Shown: positions 17,451-26,747 of the stretch, in pieces
Layout of the letters: every line of letters starts with the position of its first letter
Position numbering within the stretch: the first letter of the stretch is position 1
DNA from: Chitinophaga rhizophila
GTDB lineage: Bacteria; Bacteroidota; Bacteroidia; Chitinophagales; Chitinophagaceae
DNA: 64,000 nt
NCBI RefSeq assembly: GCF_019492185.1
Contig: NZ_JAICCF010000006.1
Location: 248,001-312,000 of the forward strand
Reading direction: 5' to 3'
Position numbers and translations under genes: made by a program
Notes under the pieces: generated by a model
Database searches by the model: none
What the model was told of the DNA's origin: nothing
The model's input: only the letters and a program-made list of their open reading frames with translations

Positions 17451-20400
17451 ATGCAAAAAGACAAACTACAGTTCTCATCACGGCTGCGTGCAGTGCTCCT
17501 CACAGGGCTGTCGCTGCTCGTGCTGGCATCAACGGCATTCGCATCGCCGTTCGGCTCACAGGCGTTACAAAAAGTGTTACAGCGTTTCCAGGTACAGCAA
17601 GGCAGTCTTTCTGCTGCACTGAAACAACTGGAATCAAAAGCGCAGATCAGCTTTGCTTATGATGAAGCTGCGCTGCGGAAAATCCAGGTACATGCTGAAA
17701 CCTACCAGAAGAAATCTGTTATCAGCATCCTGCAGGATTTATTAAGTCAGTCCTCCCTGAAATTTGAAGAGAAATATAATACCGTATTGATCTATGACAG
17801 CGCTGCTGCTACTCCGTCCAATAATATAGGAACCGCTACACAGCAGGCGCAGGAGAAAGTAACCCTGATCGGTTCTGTGGCAGACAAGAACGGTCCGCTG
17901 ATCGGTGCTACTGTTATGATTAAAGGTACCAGCACTGGTATGAATACCGATGGTGCTGGTCAGTTCAAACTGTCAGTAGCTCCTCCGGTGAATCAACTGA
18001 TCCTGGTGGTAAGCATGATCGGTTTTAAAACACAGGAAATCGTTGTTGGACAGCAGCGTACCTTCCAGGTAGTACTGGTTGAAAACAGCATGAACCTGAA
18101 CCAGCTGGTAGTAGTGGGTTATGGTACACAACGTAAGAGCACTGTTTCTGGTGCTATTGCGGATGTGGCGCTGGACAAATTATCATCCCGCTCACTGAAC
18201 AATGTAGGTGAAGCCTTACAGGGTAAAGCGCCTGGTGTGACCGTACAAAACAATGGTGGAGACCCGACTGCTACACCTAAAGTATATGTACGTGGTATGG
18301 GTGGTATCAATGGTGAATCTGCATTGACCGTAGTAGACGGTTCTATCTACACCGGCGGACCAATCAACCCGAATGATATCGAATCTATCAACGTACTGAA
18401 AGATGCTGCTGCTGCTATCTATGGTGCAAGGGCATCAGGTGGTGTGATCCTCATTACTACAAAGAAAGGTAAAGAAGGCGCTGCTACTGTAAATGCCGAT
18501 GTTAAGATGGGCTGGCAGTATGCTGCCAAGAAAATGGATGTGCTGACCGCCAAGCAGTTTGCCGATGTAGAAAACGCTGCTTATGCAGCTGCCGGCATCC
18601 GACTGGATGACGCTTTTAATGCAGATATACATCCTGAAGGACAAATTACGCTTACTGACTGGCAGGACGAGATCTTCCGTACCGGTAAGTTAAAAGACTA
18701 CAACGTCAGCGTAAAGGGTGGCACTGAAAAAGGCCGTTACTACATGGGCTTCGGTTACCGTAAAAATGATGGTATCCTGCTGAACACTTATGCTGAACGT
18801 TATACCTTCCGTCTCAACACGGATGCAATGGTTAAACCATGGCTGAAAGTGGGTGAGAACCTCTCTTTCACGTACGACAATGGTAACGGTGCCAATACGA
18901 CCAGCCCGTACACGGGTGCTATCTTCACTGCCCTGGCGTATCCGCGTAACGTGCCCGCCCGAACAGCAACCGGTTACGGTGGCATGCCGCCTAAATATGC
19001 AGGCTCTTATGGAGACTTAGCCAACCCGGTAGCAACACTGGAAAGAATGGACAACAGGATCCCGGTTAATAATATCGTGATCAACCCTTATGCAGAAGTA
19101 CACCTGACCAAAGACCTGACCTTCCGTTCTAACTTTGCGTTCACTAAAGACTTCAGAGATATTAAGAACTTCACTACCCGTGTACCGGAGCTTGGTAAAG
19201 CAAACTCCAGCAACGGCCTGGTTCAAACTGTTGAAAGCAGAAACAACCTGCTGGCAGAACAAACACTGAACTATACCAAAACATTCAAAGCAGTACACAA
19301 CATATCCGCTATAGCTGGTTACACCTATCAGCATGATGAAATCACCAACCTGTCAGTATCTGCCAGCGGCTTTGGTGACGAGAGAGATGTATACCGCTAT
19401 TTCGACAATGCTACTGTATGGACACAACCTACCAGCGGTAAGGTGGAAAGAGCGCTGGAATCTTACCTGGCTCGTGTAAACTACGACTATGATGGCAGAT
19501 ACCTGCTGACTTTACTGGGTCGTCGTGACGGTAGTTCATTGGTAGGACCACAGACACGTTATCAGAACTACTACTCTGTATCCGGTGGATGGGTATTCTC
19601 AAAAGAGAACTACTTCCCTGAAAATGCCATCATGAGCTTCGGTAAGATCCGTGCGAGCTACGGTCTGCTGGGTAACCTGGCAAGCCTGGAACAGAACGTA
19701 CTGGATATCAACCTGAGAAAAGTAAACATTTTCATGGGTGCTAATGGCGCTCAGCTGAGCGGTCTGGCAGAAGATGCATTGTCAAACCCCAACCTGAAAT
19801 GGGCTAACTCCCGTCAGTTTAACGTGGGTACTGACCTTGCCTTCTTCAAAAATAGCCTGTCTGTCACAGCCGACGTATTTACCAAAACTACCGAAAACCA
19901 GATCCTGCTGGTGGCCCCACCAAGCACCGCAGGTGTAACTACCGGTATGTTTAAGAATATGGGTAAGGCACGCGACAGAGGTATTGAACTGGGTATCAAC
20001 TACAACGGTCGTGCAGGTAAAGACTTCACCTACGGTGTTGGCGCTACCCTGACTGCTATTGACAATAAACTGCTTGAACTGGAAGATGGTCGTAATGAAG
20101 TGCTGACCAGCGCTCAGGTAAACGTACGTAGTACGCTGAACCCTATTGTTACACGTGTAGGTCACCAGATATATGCATACAATGTTATCAAAACTGATGG
20201 CATCTTCCAGACGCAGGAGGAAATTGACAACTACAAAAACGCTGAAGGCAAAGTGATTCAGCCACAGGCTAAACCGGGCGACCGTAAGTTTGTAGATGAA
20301 AACGGCGATGGCACTATTGACAACAATGACCGCGTAGTAGTTGGTAGTCCGTTCCCGTCCTTCTCTTATGGCTTCAGTCTGAATGCTGCCTACAAAGGAT

Positions 20401-20849
20401 TTGACCTGAACGTCTTTGCACAGGGCGTACAAGGTAATAAACTGTTCAACGCACTGAAGTATACCAACATGAACCCAAGCGTAGGTACCAACTTTAACAT
20501 GCTGACCGGCATCCTGGATGCATGGACGCCTACTAATACCAATACTGACGTAACCCGCCTGATCAGCACCGATGCTAACGGTAACTATGGCAGAACATCT
20601 GACTGGTATATTGAAAATGGTTCTTATCTGCGTATCAAGAACATCTCTCTGGGTTATACATTGCCGGCATTGCTGACCAACCGTGCAAAAGTAGGTGCGG
20701 TAAGAGTGTATGTAACCGGTACAAACCTGTTCACAATCACCAAATACAAAGGTTTCGATCCTGAGGTAGGTATGGATGAATATGGTATTGATAAAGGCCG
20801 TTATCCACAAGCGAAAAGTGTAATGGTAGGTCTGAATGTTAATTTCTAA
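17451..20849 (+). CDS. SusC/RagA-type TonB-dependent outer-membrane transporter with STN domain
   Basis: About 1130 residues; I prefer the ATG at 17451 because it gives a clean signal peptide (LRAVLLTGLSLLVLASTAFA), while 17424 adds nine residues. After the signal come an STN signalling domain (about 45-120), a CarboxypepD_reg-like beta domain (about 140-220), the plug with the SusC marker VVVGYGTQRKSTVSGAI and VLKDAAAAIYGARASGGVIL, and a 22-strand barrel ending in aromatic NVNF. It imports ligand delivered by the SusD partner 21 bases downstream. The STN domain ties it to the sigma/FecR pair upstream. Confidence 0.96.
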   Translation: MQKDKLQFSSRLRAVLLTGLSLLVLASTAFASPFGSQALQKVLQRFQVQQGSLSAALKQLESKAQISFAYDEAALRKIQVHAETYQKKSVISILQDLLSQSSLKFEEKYNTVLIYDSAAATPSNNIGTATQQAQEKVTLIGSVADKNGPLIGATVMIKGTSTGMNTDGAGQFKLSVAPPVNQLILVVSMIGFKTQEIVVGQQRTFQVVLVENSMNLNQLVVVGYGTQRKSTVSGAIADVALDKLSSRSLNNVGEALQGKAPGVTVQNNGGDPTATPKVYVRGMGGINGESALTVVDGSIYTGGPINPNDIESINVLKDAAAAIYGARASGGVILITTKKGKEGAATVNADVKMGWQYAAKKMDVLTAKQFADVENAAYAAAGIRLDDAFNADIHPEGQITLTDWQDEIFRTGKLKDYNVSVKGGTEKGRYYMGFGYRKNDGILLNTYAERYTFRLNTDAMVKPWLKVGENLSFTYDNGNGANTTSPYTGAIFTALAYPRNVPARTATGYGGMPPKYAGSYGDLANPVATLERMDNRIPVNNIVINPYAEVHLTKDLTFRSNFAFTKDFRDIKNFTTRVPELGKANSSNGLVQTVESRNNLLAEQTLNYTKTFKAVHNISAIAGYTYQHDEITNLSVSASGFGDERDVYRYFDNATVWTQPTSGKVERALESYLARVNYDYDGRYLLTLLGRRDGSSLVGPQTRYQNYYSVSGGWVFSKENYFPENAIMSFGKIRASYGLLGNLASLEQNVLDINLRKVNIFMGANGAQLSGLAEDALSNPNLKWANSRQFNVGTDLAFFKNSLSVTADVFTKTTENQILLVAPPSTAGVTTGMFKNMGKARDRGIELGINYNGRAGKDFTYGVGATLTAIDNKLLELEDGRNEVLTSAQVNVRSTLNPIVTRVGHQIYAYNVIKTDGIFQTQEEIDNYKNAEGKVIQPQAKPGDRKFVDENGDGTIDNNDRVVVGSPFPSFSYGFSLNAAYKGFDLNVFAQGVQGNKLFNALKYTNMNPSVGTNFNMLTGILDAWTPTNTNTDVTRLISTDANGNYGRTSDWYIENGSYLRIKNISLGYTLPALLTNRAKVGAVRVYVTGTNLFTITKYKGFDPEVGMDEYGIDKGRYPQAKSVMVGLNVNF

Positions 20850-20870
20850 TCCACTCAAACGAAGATTATC

Positions 20871-22385
20871 ATGAAACAACTCATAAAAAAGATTACGCTC
20901 TCCCTGGCAGGTCTTTCCCTGCTGGCAGCCTGTAACAAAAAACTGGATATTATCCCCGAGGGTGCGCCTACTCCCGGTAACTTCTGGCAGACGGAAAGTG
21001 ATGCCATCGCTGGCGCTAATGCCATGTATAACCTGTTTGATGACGAGAACTTTTATGGCCGTGGTTACTGGTGGTTTATCAATGCCAGCGATGATATGGT
21101 AACTGGTCGTGTGAAAGCGGAAGGTGACAATATCAAAGACTTTAACAGCAGCTTCATTGGTGGTTCTTATACCGAGGGCCAATGGAAGATGAGATACATT
21201 GTGATCAAACGTGCCAATGATGTGATTGCACGTGTACCTGCTATCCCTATGGACGAAAAACTGAAGAACCGCATCCTGGGTGAAGCGTATTTCTTCAGTG
21301 GCCTGATGTACTTTGAACTGGCCTATACTTATGGCGATGCACGTGCCGGTGTACCTATTGTTAAACGCGATAGCCTGACCGGTGACAGACCTATTCCCCG
21401 CGCTGCCAACGTGAACCTTGTATATGACTATATAGAACAGGAATTAAAACAGGCTGCTGCTCACCTGCCTTACTTCGACGAATATACCAGCGATAACTAT
21501 GGCCGTCCGCATAAAACGGCTGCCTATGCTTTCCTGAGCAAAATGTTCCTGTACAAGAAGGACTATGCAAATGCTGAAAAGTATGCTGACTCAGTTATCT
21601 TAAGTGGCAAACACAGACTGCTGGATAAATTTGAAGACGTATTCACTATGGCTAACAACTGGACAGGTGAATACATCTGGTCTGTATACTCCAACTCCAA
21701 AGAACCAAATGGCTGGGGCAGCATCCTGCCGGGTGTAATGCTGGAGAACAAAGCCTGGGGTAAATTCAATGGCTGGGGTTACTACATGCCTACCAAAGAA
21801 CTGTATGATTCTTATGAAGCTGGCGACATCAGAAGAGAAGCTACTATCCTGAAGCCAGGCGACCGCTTCAAGCTGGCTGGCGACTCTATGACCTATGCTT
21901 CTACCAACAGCTTATCCGGCTACCAGTTCCGTAAATACATGGAACCATTCTCTTACCCTGCAGGTGTACATGTAAGTCCTAATGTTGATCATCCTGCTAC
22001 CGACCTGAATCTGCCGCTGATCCGTTATGCAGAAGTGCTGCTGATCAAAGCAGAAGCACTCATTCAACAGGGTAAAAACGCAGACAAGGAGATCAATATG
22101 ATCAGACATCGTGCTGGTCTGAAAGATGTAACCGGCGCTGACATGAATGAGCTGAAGAAACAACGCCGTTCTGAACTGGCGGGAGAATGGGCTAACCGTC
22201 ACTTCGACCTGGTACGCTGGAATGACGCAAAGGCCACCTATGCTAAACCACTACATGGCGTGAATGGTACTGTAATATGGCCTGCACGTAACTTCAACCC
22301 TGAAGTACACCACGTATGGCCGGTGCCTAGAAATGAAATTATCAGCAGCAATGGGGTTGTTAAACAGAACCAAGGCTGGGAATAA
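20871..22385 (+). CDS. SusD/RagB-type surface lipoprotein
   Basis: A 504-residue lipoprotein with lipobox LSLLAACNKK, the lipidated cysteine being about residue 21. It caps the SusC transporter at the cell surface and binds ligand. The tetratricopeptide-rich helical body is evident in ILGEAYFFSGLMYFELAYTYGD, the family's typical LR.FYYF..L...YGDVP equivalent, and the C-terminal domain contains LPLIRYAEVLLIKAEALIQQG and RRSELAGEWANRHFDLVRW. It is in one operon with SusC. Confidence 0.96.
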   Translation: MKQLIKKITLSLAGLSLLAACNKKLDIIPEGAPTPGNFWQTESDAIAGANAMYNLFDDENFYGRGYWWFINASDDMVTGRVKAEGDNIKDFNSSFIGGSYTEGQWKMRYIVIKRANDVIARVPAIPMDEKLKNRILGEAYFFSGLMYFELAYTYGDARAGVPIVKRDSLTGDRPIPRAANVNLVYDYIEQELKQAAAHLPYFDEYTSDNYGRPHKTAAYAFLSKMFLYKKDYANAEKYADSVILSGKHRLLDKFEDVFTMANNWTGEYIWSVYSNSKEPNGWGSILPGVMLENKAWGKFNGWGYYMPTKELYDSYEAGDIRREATILKPGDRFKLAGDSMTYASTNSLSGYQFRKYMEPFSYPAGVHVSPNVDHPATDLNLPLIRYAEVLLIKAEALIQQGKNADKEINMIRHRAGLKDVTGADMNELKKQRRSELAGEWANRHFDLVRWNDAKATYAKPLHGVNGTVIWPARNFNPEVHHVWPVPRNEIISSNGVVKQNQGWE

Positions 22386-22392
22386 TAGTTAG

Positions 22393-22536
22393 TTAAGAAT
22401 GAAGGATTAAGTATTAAGTACCTCAGATACTATGCTCTTCTACTGCCGAAGCCTGTTGTTATCAACACTTCACAAGGCACGCATGCAAGAAGAACACAGA
22501 CCGCTGGCCACTTAATGCTTAATCCTTCGTTCTTAA
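22393..22536. repeat. Inverted repeat with 26-base arms
   Basis: The arms at 22393-22418 and 22511-22536 match at 24 of 26 positions when one is reverse-complemented, and enclose 92 bases. It lies between the SusD gene and the phosphodiesterase-phosphatase gene. It could be a miniature mobile element, a processed intercistronic structure or an attenuator that lowers expression of the downstream gene. The arms carry the unit GAAGGATTAAG. Confidence 0.7.
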
Positions 22537-22552
22537 TATTTAATTTTAACAC

Positions 22553-24385
22553 ATGCTTAGATCTATCTTACTTTCCTTCTCTATATGCAGTGCAATGGCG
22601 GCTGGCGCGCAAACCAGCAATTACACACCTATCAACGCACATTCGCACAATGACTACGAACAGCCTATTCCATTCCTCAACGCTTACTCCCGTCATTACG
22701 GATCAATAGAGGCAGATGTATTTGAGCGTAACGGACAACTCTTTACCGCTCATACAGAAGAGGCTATATTGCCAGGACGTACGCTGGAGAAGTTATATCT
22801 GCAACCTTTACAGGAACAGATCAAAAATAACGGCGGTACTGCCTATAAGCATAGTACGGATACTTTACAGCTGATGATTGACTTCAAAACCAGCGGCATC
22901 CCTACTATGAAAGCACTGGTGAAGATACTGGACCGCTATCCTGCTATTACCAAAAACGCTACGGTTGTCATTACTATCAGCGGAGACCAACCCGCGCCGG
23001 CGCTGTGGGCACAATATCCTTCATATATCCATTTTGACGGGAAACGTAACTTCAATTATACACCTGCACAGGCAGCACGTATCCCGATGTACAGTATCGA
23101 CATCAAGACTTTTACCAACTGGAATGGTAAAGGTATCATTGTGAAAGCGGAGAGAGACCAGCTGCAACACTGGATCGACAGCGTACACCAGACGGGTAAG
23201 AAAGTACGCCTCTGGGGAGTGGCAGACAATGCCAATGCCTGGAAAACACAGATGAATATGGGCGCAGACTATATCGGTACCGATCTGGTAGAAGATATGG
23301 CCAGCTTCCTGAACAATCGTAACAAGCTTGAATACAACGGCACTGCCGCTACACATAATCTATATAAGGCCCGCTATGTGAATAACGATAGCATGGGCAA
23401 AGTGAATAACGTTATTCTGCTGATCGGAGATGGTATGGGACTCACACAGATCTATGCAGGCTTCACCGGCAATCGAGGCCAGCTGAATCTCCTGCAAATG
23501 AAGAATATCGGTTTCTCCAAGACATACTCAGATGACAGCTATATCACTGACTCAGCAGCCGGCGGTACTGCTATGGCCAGTGGTAAGAAAACCAATAACC
23601 GCTATATCGGTGTAGATGCTACCAGTGTCAAGCTGCCTGCTATTCCCGATATTATCGCTCCAAAAGGTTATAACAGTGCCATTATCAGTGCAGGAGATAT
23701 CACTGATGCCACCCCGGCCGCCTTCTATGGCCATGTGCCTGACAGAAGTATGGAAGACTCTATTGCTGCCAACTTCCTGACAAGCCCTGTCAGCATCCTG
23801 ATAGGTGGTGGTCCGCAACATTTTAATCAACGTAAAGATGGCCTGAATATGCCCCAACGCTTACAGGAAAAAGGCTATACCTTCAGCACTGATCTGGGTG
23901 AACTGAACAGCATCCAGTCAGATAAATTCGTCTTACTTGATAAAAGGGCCGAGCTTTCTATGCTGACTGGCAGAGGAGCGTTTCTGACTTCCTCACTGGA
24001 AAAGTCTATCGCCTCCCTGCGTAAGCAAAAGAAAGGCTTCTTTATCATGGCGGAAGGTGCACAGATAGACTATGGCGGTCATGCGAATGTAGTATCTTAT
24101 GTAACTACGGAGATGATGGACTTTGATAAAGCTATCGGTGCTGCCATGAAGTTTGCAGATGAAGATGGGCATACACTGGTAATCGTTACTGCGGATCATG
24201 AAACCGGCGGACTGTCCCTCCTGGATGGTAATATCTCAAAAGGATATGTGGATGGACACTTCAGTACGAACGACCACAGTGCTGTGATGGTGCCTGTGTT
24301 TGCCTACGGACCACACTCACTGGACTTCAGAGGGGTATATGAGAATACGGAGATCTTTGCGAAGATAATTGAGTTATTGAAGTAG
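22553..24385 (+). CDS. Secreted phosphodiesterase (PI-PLC/GDPD-like) fused to alkaline phosphatase
   Basis: A 610-residue exported two-domain enzyme with signal peptide (LLSFSICSAMAAGA). Residues about 25-265 are a PI-PLC/GDPD-superfamily TIM barrel: INAHSHNDYEQ, IEADVF and FTAHTEE give the usual two histidines and Glu/Asp metal ligands, and MGADYIGTDLVEDM closes the barrel. Residues about 285-610 are an alkaline phosphatase: ILLIGDGMGLTQ metal site, nucleophile serine in TDSAAGGTAMASGKK, and TADHETGG near the end. Such a fusion could cut a phosphodiester and then release phosphate from the product. It follows SusCD, so the locus may serve phosphate-ester uptake. Confidence 0.9.
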   Translation: MLRSILLSFSICSAMAAGAQTSNYTPINAHSHNDYEQPIPFLNAYSRHYGSIEADVFERNGQLFTAHTEEAILPGRTLEKLYLQPLQEQIKNNGGTAYKHSTDTLQLMIDFKTSGIPTMKALVKILDRYPAITKNATVVITISGDQPAPALWAQYPSYIHFDGKRNFNYTPAQAARIPMYSIDIKTFTNWNGKGIIVKAERDQLQHWIDSVHQTGKKVRLWGVADNANAWKTQMNMGADYIGTDLVEDMASFLNNRNKLEYNGTAATHNLYKARYVNNDSMGKVNNVILLIGDGMGLTQIYAGFTGNRGQLNLLQMKNIGFSKTYSDDSYITDSAAGGTAMASGKKTNNRYIGVDATSVKLPAIPDIIAPKGYNSAIISAGDITDATPAAFYGHVPDRSMEDSIAANFLTSPVSILIGGGPQHFNQRKDGLNMPQRLQEKGYTFSTDLGELNSIQSDKFVLLDKRAELSMLTGRGAFLTSSLEKSIASLRKQKKGFFIMAEGAQIDYGGHANVVSYVTTEMMDFDKAIGAAMKFADEDGHTLVIVTADHETGGLSLLDGNISKGYVDGHFSTNDHSAVMVPVFAYGPHSLDFRGVYENTEIFAKIIELLK

Positions 24386-24396
24386 ATATAAGAAGA

Positions 24397-24429
24397 GGCT
24401 GTCTGAACACATATCAGATAGCCTTTTTT
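24397..24429 (+). terminator. Rho-independent terminator
   Basis: GGCTGTCTGA (24397-24406) pairs with TCAGATAGCC (24414-24423) with one G-T pair, a 7-base loop and a run of six T. It ends the SusCD-phosphatase operon. Confidence 0.88.
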
Positions 24430-24481
24430 CATTCATGTTTTGGTGTGCGGGCAATTCCCCTACCCATCCTTTAGTCAAGGC

Positions 24482-24901
24482 TTATTGAAGGTTTGCAAAT
24501 TCCCTTATGATATCATGACTAACCAATGTACCGTTATCTCGTTCTTCTTTAAACTTATGAATAAGATCCTTTTCCTCCTGGTCAGTAAGATCACTACGCC
24601 CAAAAACGCCAGCTTTTGGGTAAAAGCCTAAAATGGTCACTATTTCTTTACTTCTGTCTACGAAATAGTAGATTCTATACCCACCGCTTTTGCCCTTTGC
24701 ATTATTAGAGTTACTGATCCTTGATTTTAAGTATCGGAAGGATGCCCCGCTGAATAGTATCTGAGGACGTTCATATATTTCATCAATAGTCATGCTGTTG
24801 AAAAACGCACAAAGATCCTTGTAGCAGTTGCTATAACTATTGTTCTTCTTATAACGTGATAAATCCTCACGAACCGATGTGATAGTCCGAAATATTGGCA
24901 A
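24482..24901 (-). CDS. RelE/HigB-like toxin-type protein
   Basis: Up to 139 residues; the start is a TTG at 24901 since the first ATG would remove the N-terminal third. The region from about residue 50 to 115 has the RelE/ParE-fold pattern: FRYLKSRISNS, SGGYRIYYFVDRSKEIVTILGFYPKAG, then an LTDQEEKDLIHKFKEE helix. Proteins of this fold act as ribosome-dependent mRNA interferases or gyrase poisons. The gene lies 11 bases after a helical partner gene on the same strand, as in type II toxin-antitoxin operons, though the partner is unusual. The toxin call is an inference from pattern and context. Confidence 0.65.
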   Translation of the reverse strand: MPIFRTITSVREDLSRYKKNNSYSNCYKDLCAFFNSMTIDEIYERPQILFSGASFRYLKSRISNSNNAKGKSGGYRIYYFVDRSKEIVTILGFYPKAGVFGRSDLTDQEEKDLIHKFKEERDNGTLVSHDIIREFANLQ

Positions 24902-24912
24902 CAGAAATAATA

Positions 24913-25326
24913 TTAATGGTTGAACAAAGCATCAAAGTCATTTCTCACATTTACCTTATACCTTGACAAATCATTCGTAATCTCAAGCAAATCCTTTACC
25001 TCAGCATCGAAATCTTCCACAAGATTTGACAAAGATTCAATCAGGTTCTCTTTATGAAGCGCCTCCTTAAGACTGGCAGATAACCGGAATATTGGGAAGA
25101 TTTGCGTAACCATATTACCAGCTTGTGCTTCAGAATAGCTATTGAAAGACGATTCGATATTATCCACCAATTGCTTAAGCATGCCAATAGTAACCTGTAA
25201 CTGAGCAGCTACATCAATAAGACGATTCGCATGCTCATCCGAGGCCTGGATAACAGACTTTTCAGTATGTTCAATAGAGGAAACCGTCTCTTGGACTTTT
25301 TCATCGAAACATGCAACTGTAGACAT
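24913..25326 (-). CDS. Helical partner of the RelE-like protein (candidate antitoxin)
   Basis: A 137-residue protein starting at the ATG at 25326, two codons after a TTG. It is predicted almost wholly helical, with heptad-like stretches (EKVQETVSSIEHTEKSVIQA and about residues 40-70 and 95-130) that suggest a coiled coil. I see no DNA-binding motif and no signal peptide. By position it occupies the antitoxin slot upstream of the RelE-like gene, but it is longer than most antitoxins and resembles none I know. The segment IFPIFRLSASLKEAL is weakly like the start of the downstream protein. Confidence 0.6.
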   Translation of the reverse strand: MSTVACFDEKVQETVSSIEHTEKSVIQASDEHANRLIDVAAQLQVTIGMLKQLVDNIESSFNSYSEAQAGNMVTQIFPIFRLSASLKEALHKENLIESLSNLVEDFDAEVKDLLEITNDLSRYKVNVRNDFDALFNH

Positions 25327-25577
25327 ATCCAAAAATTGAATGTTTGTAATTAGCAGAATAGATTTAAGTAATCTTATCGAAGGTACGACATATGCAATTT
25401 AACATATAAAAGGATACACAGTATCCACTACAACTAAAATTCCCTACCTCTAATCTGTTAAAATATAGATAATTCCATCTATGGGTTACTCTTTCGTCCT
25501 AATTTCTTTGTTGCATCCAAGCACAAATTTCATTCACATGAAGACAACAGCACAATATGTCGTCTTATGGCAATTAC
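25327..25577. other. Intergenic region
   Basis: AT-rich, about 250 bases between the candidate antitoxin gene and the end of the DUF695-RraB gene. I see no gene and no clear terminator. It should contain the promoter of the toxin-antitoxin-like pair. Confidence 0.4.
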
Positions 25578-26420
25578 TTACTTAACAACTTCTGTCTCCC
25601 ATCCGTCATAATCTCCATTGTGCGCAGAAGCCTTTTGCCTAAGTTCGAGCGTTAATTTGCTAATAGTGTCAAGATCAACTTTATCTATACGATGTATCCG
25701 CAAACCTAGTGGACGTTCCTGATCGTCCTTGTTGTTCGCCTTTTCACCTATACTAAAACCCAATTTGGTGGCATAGGCCTCAAATTGCTGTCTGTCCTCT
25801 TCCCGGAGGAAATAGATCCAGTGATCAACCCGTCTGGCCTTATCCAATTTATCTCCACTCTCTGTCAGATTCCGAATTACTTGCTCATTTCGCATATATT
25901 CCCTGATTGTCTCATTTGGATAAAGGAACCTGAGGTAAGCATCCCAGTCTTTATCTACCTTAATATTCACATAAGATTCATAGTTACTGAAGCTACGGGC
26001 ATATAGGTTAAGCAATTGATGCCGGAGATTGACAGTATCGCTGGCATAATAATAGTCAAGTCGCTCGCACTGATAAGTAAATGTTCCCGCCAGACTATTA
26101 TCACCTCTGGGATCTATGATGGCCCTTACTGAATCAGATATAACATATAGACGGTCAAATTCTGCATGAGTAGGAAAGCCATTTGCACAATCCTTAAACT
26201 TCACGCCAGTTATGATAACAAAAGGCTGACTGCTTACAGGAGCGACAGCTTTCAGATCCTCGTTGAATATAGTACTTCCATCGCCATCTTCATATCGCGC
26301 CATATACACGTTAAATACCGGCTCTTTTGTCTGTTCAGCTGATTTCTTTCCTGACTGAGCTTCTGCCCAAAGAGGTACAATAGCAATAGTAAAGAGAAAA
26401 AGGTAGGGGATAAAATTCAT
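25578..26420 (-). CDS. Exported DUF695-RraB two-domain protein
   Basis: A 280-residue protein with a signal peptide (FIPYLFLFTIAIVPLWAEAQ). Residues about 30-165 resemble DUF695: NVYMARYEDGDGSTIFN, a VIITGVKFKDCANGFPTHAEFDRLY region and a YYYASDTV segment. Residues about 190-280 match the RraB (regulator of RNase E inhibitor) family, with DHWIYFLREEDRQQFEAYATKLGF and the diagnostic C-terminal GDYDGWETEVV. RraB of E. coli is a cytosolic inhibitor of RNase E; a secreted version cannot do that, so the domain must have another role here. It stands alone on the reverse strand. Confidence 0.78.
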   Translation of the reverse strand: MNFIPYLFLFTIAIVPLWAEAQSGKKSAEQTKEPVFNVYMARYEDGDGSTIFNEDLKAVAPVSSQPFVIITGVKFKDCANGFPTHAEFDRLYVISDSVRAIIDPRGDNSLAGTFTYQCERLDYYYASDTVNLRHQLLNLYARSFSNYESYVNIKVDKDWDAYLRFLYPNETIREYMRNEQVIRNLTESGDKLDKARRVDHWIYFLREEDRQQFEAYATKLGFSIGEKANNKDDQERPLGLRIHRIDKVDLDTISKLTLELRQKASAHNGDYDGWETEVVK

Positions 26421-26580
26421 GATAAGTAAATTAATATTGAGGTAACGATTGCAAGTTAATTCATTCTTTGAATCCGGAAAAAAGTAACAATACGTTACCT
26501 ACATGACAAAATGTTAGTAACCGCGACTTCTTCCCACAATATCTAATTGACATTCTCTTAATATATCCAGCTAAAAATGA

Positions 26581-26685
26581 TTAGGTAGTTGTGCGCAGAC
26601 TTTGCTATCCCTATTCGCTTGTTTGCTTTTTTCCGCTGTTTGCGTTTCGCAAACAAGCCAAAAAAGCAAACAAAACCCTACCTAA
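26581..26685. other. Three nested stem-loops with an alternative fold
   Basis: TTAGGTAG (26581-26588) pairs with CTACCTAA (26678-26685). Inside it a perfect 14-base stem joins 26619-26632 and 26660-26673. At the centre GTTTGCG (26638-26644) pairs with CGCAAAC (26648-26654). A competing 10-base stem can form between 26618-26627 and 26649-26658. The element lies downstream of the GyrB-like gene and upstream of the DUF695-RraB gene, both read leftward. It may be a terminator, an attenuator-like switch, or a palindromic repeat element. Confidence 0.65.
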
Positions 26686-26747
26686 CCAATTGACAATCAA
26701 TCATAATAGATAACCAGGCACTGATTTACCCTATTTTCACACCCCTC

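Noticed and set aside
19782-21182. 466-codon open frame antisense to the first SusC and SusD genes
   Set aside because: It lies opposite two well-supported coding regions, has a low-complexity sequence without domain motifs, and arises from the codon bias of the real strand.
24397-24429. The GAGGCTGTCTGA...TCAGATAGCC sequence as an insertion-sequence end
   Set aside because: It resembles the segment near 51340, but it forms a classical terminator directly after a gene and has no partner end nearby.
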